Positions 5,462 to 10,453 of a DNA stretch of 10,453 nucleotides are shown here, in pieces; the first letter of the stretch is position 1; every line of letters begins with the position of its first letter. The translations under genes and the position numbers were made by a program. A model generated the notes under the pieces. The model was not told the origin of the DNA and made no database searches. It worked only from the letters and a program-made list of their open reading frames with translations. Origin of the DNA: an uncultured Verrucomicrobiales bacterium. GTDB lineage: Bacteria; Verrucomicrobiota; Verrucomicrobiia; Verrucomicrobiales; Akkermansiaceae. The stretch is taken from contig CALFDI010000126.1 of NCBI GenBank assembly GCA_937952875.1, forward strand, positions 1 to 10,453, read 5' to 3'.

Positions 5462-6587
5462 CAGCCGTTACTCTCGCAGGAATGTAGGCGGCCTCGAGAT
5501 CGATGAGAAATGTCCACTTCGCAGGTGTTTCATAGCTCGTATTTCCTAACAGCCGATATCTGAGTGTCACATCACAGGTGGGGAGGCGTAGCGGGCGAGT
5601 CACTTGCCATGAGAGGAGTTTCGTTTCGGGATCGATCACTGCATCCACTTCACCAAATCCTCCGACGAAGAGTTTAAGGGACTCCATATCAATGCCTTCG
5701 AGGGTAGATAAGTCAGCGGAGATGACCGGGAGACGTCTTTCCACAGTCGAACCTGGGAGAGGGCTGACGGGAAAAGGCAGCACTGGGATGGCAGCTCCAC
5801 GAACTGAGTTTGCATTCGTGGCTCCTACGAAGTTAGTAGCTTGGGTGAAGTAAGTATCATGAGTCCCTAAAATGATGTAGCGATTCAACGTCTCACTAGC
5901 ATCTGCGATCCGCACTTTTCCGAAGTTTACGGTAAACATCGCTTCATAACCGGCTTCTTCAGCGAAAGCCAACATCTCTGGCGTGTGGAAGCCTCCAGGG
6001 AATGCGTAGGTGTTAATCTTTGTCTCAAAGTGCTTTTCCAGAAATTCCTTAGAACGCAGCATCTCAGTTTTGAGGTATGCTTGAAAATGCTCAGGCCCTT
6101 TTTCTAAATTCCCCTTCACCATGGAGGGGAGTGGGTGGGTGTATGAATGACATCCGATGGAGCCTCCATGGTTCATCATTTCCTTGATCATCTGGGTGGT
6201 GAGTGCACGACCACCGCCGTCGACGTAGCTTTTGTAAAGAAAGAGATGAAAGGGGTAGCCGAGTTCTCGAAGAACGGGAAAGGCCTCTGTATACACGGAC
6301 TTCCAACCGTCATCGAAGGTGATCACGATGCTGCGTTCAGGGATGGTCTTTTGGCCCTTCTTCCAAGCGATGAAGTCCTCCATGCTGATGACGCTGAGGC
6401 CGAGTGCCTTGATCGCCTCCATCTGCTTCCGGAACTTCGAGGTGATAATCCGCATTTCGGTATTCTTATCGCCATCGCTCAGCTCGTGATATCCTAAGAC
6501 GGAAACCTGCGTGCTGTCAGCTTGCTGAGCCCGTAGGACTCCTATGCAGAGCATAAGGAGAAATGTGGAAATCCGAATCACGGTCAT
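5457..6587 (-). CDS. Secreted polysaccharide deacetylase (NodB/CE4 family)
   Basis: The 376-residue protein has a Sec signal peptide (about residues 1-20, likely cut after 'LRA'). A CE4 / NodB-homology domain follows at about 85-255: 'ITFDDGW' with Asp92 and Asp93, 'GCHSYTHP' with metal ligands His147 and His151, and 'YAFPGG' (194-199) as motif 3. Such enzymes remove N-acetyl groups from glycans (peptidoglycan, chitin or poly-N-acetylglucosamine) using a divalent metal. The opening 'LGYHELSD' and 'FRKQMEAIKALG' recall PgaB-like and other exported members. A proline-rich linker (about 263-280) leads to a C-terminal part (about 285-376) that reads as beta strands ('LLSWQVTRPLRLPTCDVTLRYRL') and may be a binding or packing domain. 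It lies 45 bases after the metalloprotease gene and has its own -10 box. The glycan substrate cannot be told. Confidence 0.9.
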   Translation of the reverse strand: MTVIRISTFLLMLCIGVLRAQQADSTQVSVLGYHELSDGDKNTEMRIITSKFRKQMEAIKALGLSVISMEDFIAWKKGQKTIPERSIVITFDDGWKSVYTEAFPVLRELGYPFHLFLYKSYVDGGGRALTTQMIKEMMNHGGSIGCHSYTHPLPSMVKGNLEKGPEHFQAYLKTEMLRSKEFLEKHFETKINTYAFPGGFHTPEMLAFAEEAGYEAMFTVNFGKVRIADASETLNRYIILGTHDTYFTQATNFVGATNANSVRGAAIPVLPFPVSPLPGSTVERRLPVISADLSTLEGIDMESLKLFVGGFGEVDAVIDPETKLLSWQVTRPLRLPTCDVTLRYRLLGNTSYETPAKWTFLIDLEAAYIPARVTAE

Positions 6588-6599
6588 GGCGTAAGAGAT

Positions 6600-6605
6600 A
6601 TTATA
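6600..6605 (-). promoter_or_regulatory. Perfect -10 box before the deacetylase gene
   Basis: On the minus strand TATAAT matches the sigma-70 -10 consensus exactly, ending 12 bases before the ATG. The -35 region at 16-18 bases is poor (for example TTCCTC at 6628-6623). If used, the leader would be only about 5 bases, with no room for a ribosome-binding site. Confidence 0.4.
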
Positions 6606-6632
6606 ACCTGAGTAAAGCAGCGGAGGAAAAAA

Positions 6633-7631
6633 TCACTGGCTGCGAAGATGACTTAATCTCTCTGTTACCCAGTCTGCTTCGTCTTTTAATCCACAGGATT
6701 TATAAAAGGCCAAGAGGTCTTCGTAGCGTTTGATCGGATCGAAACCGATCGCGAGATGGAGCTTTCTGAGGCAGACAGGACACAGATGCAAAGGGGCTTT
6801 ATCTGCCTCTTCAAGCCCTCCAGATCCATTCATATCACAGTGGTAGTAGATACAGTGATTTAGGCTGAAAAGATGACCTGCTTCGTGTGAGATCACTTTC
6901 ATGGTCCGTTGCAGAAAGAGAGGTTTCAGCGGACTATTTTTATACTTCGGATCAGAGCGCATCTGCCCATAGCGGGCGAGGCTAAAGACGCCGACTCTAT
7001 CCGCCGGGCGAGCCTCTCCGAAGACAAATGCCCAGCTATCCTTAGGATACAGATCTGTCCGAGTAAGAGCTATGGCACAATACGCATCTTGCGGGAGTGT
7101 CTGCATGAGAGCGTTCATGATGTCGCCGGTGAGGAGTTGTCGATGTCCCTCAGTCGTTCGACTTGTGATGTCTAGAGTGGACTTCTTTTCCGGATACAGA
7201 ACGACGACGGGGAGTTGAAAGAATGCCTCTGTGAAGGTCTGAATGTGATCGATGAGTGAGGTGTGCTTGGCGAGTTCTTTATCCCAGAGCTGAATGTAAA
7301 TGATGCGTCTATCTGCCGTAACGGCGTGACGGCTCCATGAGTTGACGAATTGTGGCACAGTCTGGCCGTAGCGATCAGCTCGTCCGGCAGCTCCACCTTC
7401 TAGCCAGTCTCCTTTTTCAGGCACGGGGAGTGGGGAAAAGCTGGGACTTTCCTGATACAGAGCCTGTAATTCTGGACTTAACTTCGAGATGTCATCCAGC
7501 GCTTGCTGCCGTTTCTCAAAATCGGGAGGCGTGAATGGTCCGTAGACCGCGATGAGACGCGGCGATATGCAGAGGAGTAAAACGAGCAAGGGCAGGTAGA
7601 TGCAGATCCTAGCTTTATTCTTGCGTGTCAT
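6633..7631 (-). CDS. Archaemetzincin-like zinc metalloprotease with membrane anchor
   Basis: The 332-residue protein (from ATG 7631; a TTG at 7643 would add four) has a basic start and one hydrophobic segment (about residues 9-28), either an anchor or an uncleaved export signal. The C-terminal half is an archaemetzincin (peptidase family M54). Its zinc motif 'HEAGHLFSLNHC' (249-260) is followed by 'CDM' (265-267), where Met267 is the expected Met-turn, and by 'LEEADKAPLHLCPVCLRKL' (273-291), whose CxxC with two earlier cysteines makes the family's second zinc site. The pattern is close to that of animal AMZ1/AMZ2 as I remember it. The consensus HExxHxxGxxH Gly is Ser256 here. Substrates of this family are poorly known. 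The gene starts 29 bases after the ribBA stop, with AGAAAGG about 13 bases before the ATG, so it probably shares the ribBA transcript. Topology would place the protease domain outside the cytoplasm. Confidence 0.85.
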   Translation of the reverse strand: MTRKNKARICIYLPLLVLLLCISPRLIAVYGPFTPPDFEKRQQALDDISKLSPELQALYQESPSFSPLPVPEKGDWLEGGAAGRADRYGQTVPQFVNSWSRHAVTADRRIIYIQLWDKELAKHTSLIDHIQTFTEAFFQLPVVVLYPEKKSTLDITSRTTEGHRQLLTGDIMNALMQTLPQDAYCAIALTRTDLYPKDSWAFVFGEARPADRVGVFSLARYGQMRSDPKYKNSPLKPLFLQRTMKVISHEAGHLFSLNHCIYYHCDMNGSGGLEEADKAPLHLCPVCLRKLHLAIGFDPIKRYEDLLAFYKSCGLKDEADWVTERLSHLRSQ

Positions 7632-7660
7632 TTCGGAGATCAAGCCTTTCTGAAGATGGT

Positions 7661-8860
7661 CTAAAGGGTGTGACCCATGCGGTCTTTTTTCGTCGCGAGG
7701 TATTTTTCGTTATGCTCATTCGACGGCAGCGAGAGCGGAACTTGCTCGACGATCTCTAATCCGTATCCTTCCAAGCCGATGATTTTTTTCGGGTTATTTG
7801 TAAGGAGACGGATCTTTCTGATACCTAGATCATATAAGATCTGAGCACCCATACCGTAGTCGCGCAGGTCAGCACCGTAGCCGAGCTTTTCGTTCGCTTC
7901 GATCGTGTCGAACCCTTGCTCTTGTAGCTTATAGGCATGGATCTTAGCTGCGAGCCCGATGCCGCGTCCTTCTTGGCGAAGGTAGAGGAGGCATCCGCCT
8001 TCAGCGGCGATTTGGCGCATGGCTGTGTCGAGCTGACCGCCGCAGTCACAGCGAGATGAGCCAAAGACATCGCCGGTGAGGCATTCGCTGTGCACGCGGA
8101 CGAGCACAGGTTTATCGGGATGTATCTCGCCGCGCGTGAGGGCGAGGTGGTCTGAGCCGTCCGTGTCGATTTTGTATAAGTGGCAGTCGAAAGGACCGTA
8201 GTCCGTCGGCATCTTAATGCTCTGTTCACGCTCAACGTGTTTCTCAGATTTGCGTCGATACTCGATGAGTTGAGCGATGGTGCAGGCCTTGAGCTGATGC
8301 TTTTCTTGATAGTCTCCCAACTGGCCGACACGTGCCATCGTGCCGTCTTCGTTCATGATTTCACAAATCACACCTGCTGGCGGTAATCCGGCCATGACTG
8401 CTAAATCGATAGCGGTCTCAGTGTGACCAGCCCGTCTGAGGGTGCCACCTTCTTTAGATACGAGCGGGAAGACGTGGCCTGGCTGAACAAGGTCTTCCGG
8501 CTGAGTCTTTTCACTAGCAAGTAGCTGAATGGTGCGAGCACGATCGGCTGCAGAGATCCCCGTGGTGATACCAGAGGCGGCATCGACAGAGACGGTGAAG
8601 GCGGTTTTATGGCTCTCGCGGTTTTGCGCAGCCATTTGAGGGAGTTGTAGTCTTTCTGCCTGAGCGCTAGTGATAGGTGTGCAGATGAGTCCACGTGCAT
8701 GAACGGCCATGAAGTTGACAGCTTCCGGTGTAATGGTGGATGCAGCACAGACGAGATCTGCTTCGTTCTCGCGTTGCGGATCATCCGCTACGATTACGAG
8801 CTTACCCGCCGCTATGTCTGCGACGATATCTTCGATGGGATGGAAAGTGAGTTCAGACAT
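7661..8860 (-). CDS. ribBA: RibBA: DHBP synthase / GTP cyclohydrolase II
   Basis: The 399-residue bifunctional cytoplasmic enzyme makes both precursors of riboflavin. The N-terminal half (1-205) forms 3,4-dihydroxy-2-butanone 4-phosphate from ribulose 5-phosphate: 'DDPQRENEADL' (26-36) is the acidic Mg-binding loop, with 'HARGLICTPIT' (54-64), 'TGISAADRARTI' (100-111) and 'RAGHTETAIDL' (143-153). The C-terminal half (about 215-399) opens GTP to the pyrimidine: zinc ligands Cys260, Cys271 and Cys273 in 'ECLTGDVFGSSRCDCG', then 'RQEGRGIGL' (295-303), 'LRDYGMGAQIL' (332-342) and 'RLLTNNPKK' (351-359). All key residues of both halves are present. The start and overall length are normal. It is divergent from trxB, separated by 154 bases with no FMN riboswitch in view, and is followed closely by the metalloprotease gene. 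Confidence 0.97.
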   Translation of the reverse strand: MSELTFHPIEDIVADIAAGKLVIVADDPQRENEADLVCAASTITPEAVNFMAVHARGLICTPITSAQAERLQLPQMAAQNRESHKTAFTVSVDAASGITTGISAADRARTIQLLASEKTQPEDLVQPGHVFPLVSKEGGTLRRAGHTETAIDLAVMAGLPPAGVICEIMNEDGTMARVGQLGDYQEKHQLKACTIAQLIEYRRKSEKHVEREQSIKMPTDYGPFDCHLYKIDTDGSDHLALTRGEIHPDKPVLVRVHSECLTGDVFGSSRCDCGGQLDTAMRQIAAEGGCLLYLRQEGRGIGLAAKIHAYKLQEQGFDTIEANEKLGYGADLRDYGMGAQILYDLGIRKIRLLTNNPKKIIGLEGYGLEIVEQVPLSLPSNEHNEKYLATKKDRMGHTL

Positions 8861-8881
8861 GGGAAGAGACGTTGTGCGGAG

Positions 8882-8910
8882 AGAATGACTCGTATCGATA
8901 GAAGTCTCAA
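8882..8910 (-). promoter_or_regulatory. Possible ribBA promoter
   Basis: On the minus strand TTGAGA (8910-8905, five of six matches) is followed after 17 bases by CATTCT (8887-8882, three of six). Its place 20-50 bases before the ribBA ATG is sensible, but the -10 is weak. Confidence 0.3.
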
Positions 8911-9014
8911 CGTTTCATTTCTACTGAATTAATAGATGCGGTGTTAGAAATGATTTTTTCGCGCTTGAGAATCTTGGAATATGGCACACCGTTTCGCCTC
9001 ACAGATTTACCAAT

Positions 9015-9938
9015 ATGGAAGACGTTATTATCATAGGAACAGGCTGCGCAGGATACACTTCTGCGATTTACACAGGCCGTGCGAACCTCAGCACTCTCAT
9101 TCTCAGTGGCACTCAACCGGGTGGACAGCTCACTACCACAACAGAGGTAGAGAACTTTCCGGGCTGGCCAGAAGGGATCATGGGACCAGATCTTATGATG
9201 AATATGCAGAAGCAGGCAGAGAAATTCGGTGCCCGCACTGAGTATGCGACTGTTGAATCAATTGAGAAAAAAGAAGACGGCACATTCATCGTGAACACCA
9301 CAGGTGGCACACATGAGTCGAAAACAGTGATCATCGCAACAGGCGCAGCAGCGCGTTGGCTGGGTCTACCAAATGAAAAAGAACTCGTCGGCCACGGCCT
9401 CACATCATGTGCTACATGTGACGGCGCCTTCTACCGTGACGTCCCAGTCGCCGTGATCGGTGGTGGTGATTCTGCCTGTGAAGAGGCGGGCTTCCTGACT
9501 CGTTTCGCAAGCAAGGTCTACTTAGTCCATCGTCGCGATGAGCTTCGCGCCTCCAAGATCATGGCAGACCGCGCGCTCGCAAATGATAAGATCGAGCCTG
9601 TCTGGAATGCCTCTGTGAAGAGTTACAATCCAGATGCGAGTGGAGAGATGGAAAGCATCACTCTTGAGAGCACAAATGGCGGTGAAGATCGTCAGCTCGA
9701 TGTGAAGTGTGTCTTCGTCGCGATCGGCCATGTGCCGAATAGTTCATTTGTGGGCGATTTAGTCGATCTCGATGAGAATGGCTACATCCTGCAGACTGAT
9801 GGCACAAAGACGAAGACTCCAGGACTCTTCGCTGCTGGAGACGTCGCAGACCACGTTTACCGTCAGGCAATTACTGCTGCAGGCCAGGGCTGTGCAGCTG
9901 CTCTCGAAGCAGAGCGTCACATCGCAGACAGCGAGTAA
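9015..9938 (+). CDS. trxB: Thioredoxin reductase (NADPH), flavoprotein
   Basis: The 307-residue cytoplasmic enzyme passes electrons from NADPH through FAD and a redox disulfide to thioredoxin. It is the low-molecular-weight bacterial type. An FAD-binding '[16 protein letters not shown]' (8-23) and '[16 protein letters not shown]' (35-50) come first. The NADPH domain then carries the active disulfide Cys132-Ala-Thr-Cys135, '[11 protein letters not shown]' (148-158) and '[10 protein letters not shown]' (171-180, arginines for NADP phosphate). A second FAD contact follows at '[10 protein letters not shown]' (270-279) and '[14 protein letters not shown]' (283-296). The usual Pro/Ala in the first glycine motif is Cys11. 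The ATG at 9015 fits the family start; no Shine-Dalgarno or convincing promoter is seen. It converges on the DUF3108 gene with a shared terminator. Confidence 0.97.
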   Translation: MEDVIIIGTGCAGYTSAIYTGRANLSTLILSGTQPGGQLTTTTEVENFPGWPEGIMGPDLMMNMQKQAEKFGARTEYATVESIEKKEDGTFIVNTTGGTHESKTVIIATGAAARWLGLPNEKELVGHGLTSCATCDGAFYRDVPVAVIGGGDSACEEAGFLTRFASKVYLVHRRDELRASKIMADRALANDKIEPVWNASVKSYNPDASGEMESITLESTNGGEDRQLDVKCVFVAIGHVPNSSFVGDLVDLDENGYILQTDGTKTKTPGLFAAGDVADHVYRQAITAAGQGCAAALEAERHIADSE

Positions 9939-9967
9939 GCGCCAGTTGAAAAACTCATTTTTAAAAA

Positions 9968-9998
9968 AGCCGTTCCCAGTGAGGGAGCGGCTTTTTTT
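9968..9998. terminator. Two-way terminator between trxB and the DUF3108 gene
   Basis: A 10-bp stem (9968-9977 with 9983-9992, one G-T wobble) with a five-base loop is followed by seven T on the plus strand. On the minus strand it is followed by six T (complement of 9963-9968). It is a classic rho-independent form serving both converging genes. Confidence 0.9.
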
Positions 9999-10007
9999 GC
10001 GGAGAGG

Positions 10008-10453
10008 TTAGAGAGCTTTCTTACTCTTGAGAGTCATTCTGACATCTCCGATGTAGACTTTGCTCCTTAGCTCGAGCGGGATACGATCTGTATCGTCACT
10101 GATCCAAAGAGTTGATTTTTTCATCTTCTTGTATGGCTTCAAGACGTATTTTTTACCGATTTTGCGCATCTTGATGTCCAGCTTAATGGCCTTCTGGCCC
10201 ATATGCTTTTCACGGCCTAGCACTGTGACCTCTGTTAAGTAAGGAGAGTGAAAGGGGTGAAGAACGAAGATGAGCTTTTGACCTTTATTGAGAGTTTGGC
10301 TGCGGATGAAATACATGGCGGAGACAGCATCGAGCTGATTCGGCCAAGAAAAGCTTCGCTTCTCAGTGCCTGTCTTTCCTTTTTTATTCAGCGCCTTGAT
10401 CTCCTCGACAGATGTCATGCTGTTCTTGCGATACGTATTCGTCGTTCGCATGT
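10008..10453 (-). CDS. DUF3108 domain protein (5' end outside window)
   Basis: About 148 C-terminal codons are present. The frame is open to the right edge, and family members are usually longer and begin with a signal peptide, so the ATG at 10451 is probably internal. The DUF3108 signature is the end 'LWISDDTDRIPLELRSKVYIGDVRMTL', preceded by 'DAVSAMYFIRSQTLNKGQK' and 'FHSPYLTEVTVLGREKH'. Typical members are predicted exported, beta-rich envelope proteins of unknown function. The piece is strongly basic. The assignment rests on the C-terminal motif; no function is known. Confidence 0.75.
   Translation of the reverse strand, partial: MRTTNTYRKNSMTSVEEIKALNKKGKTGTEKRSFSWPNQLDAVSAMYFIRSQTLNKGQKLIFVLHPFHSPYLTEVTVLGREKHMGQKAIKLDIKMRKIGKKYVLKPYKKMKKSTLWISDDTDRIPLELRSKVYIGDVRMTLKSKKAL

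Noticed and set aside
5065..5487. Plus-strand 140-codon open frame opposite the ffh start
   Set aside because: It covers the reverse of Ffh N-domain codons and a hairpin, with no motif or ribosome-binding site.
8965..8993. Promoter for trxB from the TTGAGA at 8965-8970
   Set aside because: At 17-base spacing the -10 position reads ACCGTT, matching the consensus at one base only.
8861..9014. FMN riboswitch upstream of ribBA
   Set aside because: The gap is only 154 bases and lacks the conserved RFN core (for example the AGGG...ACCGGC segments).

Overview
The window is bacterial, about 50% GC, and densely packed. It carries ten clear protein genes plus two cut by the window edges; I see no rRNA, tRNA, CRISPR array or insertion sequence. 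The set suggests a Verrucomicrobiota bacterium or a close relative in the PVC group, possibly marine. The evidence is the stand-alone HNH protein beginning with a 'PVLVLNRLWQPLH' motif, a thioredoxin reductase with the FAD motif GTGCAG, an AroE with an extra N-terminal strap, a nickel superoxide dismutase of the HCQxPCG type, and generally weak Shine-Dalgarno signals. This assignment is from pattern memory and is only moderately sure.

Layout, left to right. 1-704 (minus): a type II toxin-antitoxin pair, with an Xre/ParS-type antitoxin overlapping a RES-domain toxin that runs off the left edge. 745-822: the control region of that pair and a strong terminator. 847-3132 (minus): a likely co-directional unit reading sugar-isomerase-like TIM barrel, then shikimate dehydrogenase (stop and start codons share one base), then an exported nickel superoxide dismutase. 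3243-3839 (plus): an HNH-nuclease-family protein converging on ffh, with a shared two-way hairpin between them. 3870-5348 (minus): ffh, the signal recognition particle GTPase. 5457-8860 (minus): ribBA (riboflavin synthesis), an archaemetzincin-like metalloprotease with a membrane anchor, and a secreted polysaccharide deacetylase. 9015-9938 (plus): thioredoxin reductase trxB, divergent from ribBA. 10008-10453 (minus): the C-terminal part of a DUF3108 protein, separated from trxB by a two-way terminator.

How the genes fit together: most are housekeeping genes (aroE, ffh, ribBA, trxB). Several others act outside the cytoplasm: the dismutase, the deacetylase and the archaemetzincin have N-terminal export or anchor segments, and Ffh serves the co-translational membrane-targeting route. 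Redox themes recur (NiSOD, TrxB, flavin synthesis), but they lie in separate transcription units, so I do not claim a joint pathway.

The most unusual items are two. The nickel superoxide dismutase has a signal peptide that would place His1 of the nickel hook at the signal-peptidase cut, and it carries Phe in place of the usual hook Tyr. The bacterial archaemetzincin resembles the animal AMZ1/AMZ2 pattern, with a membrane anchor and a Gly-to-Ser change in its zinc motif.
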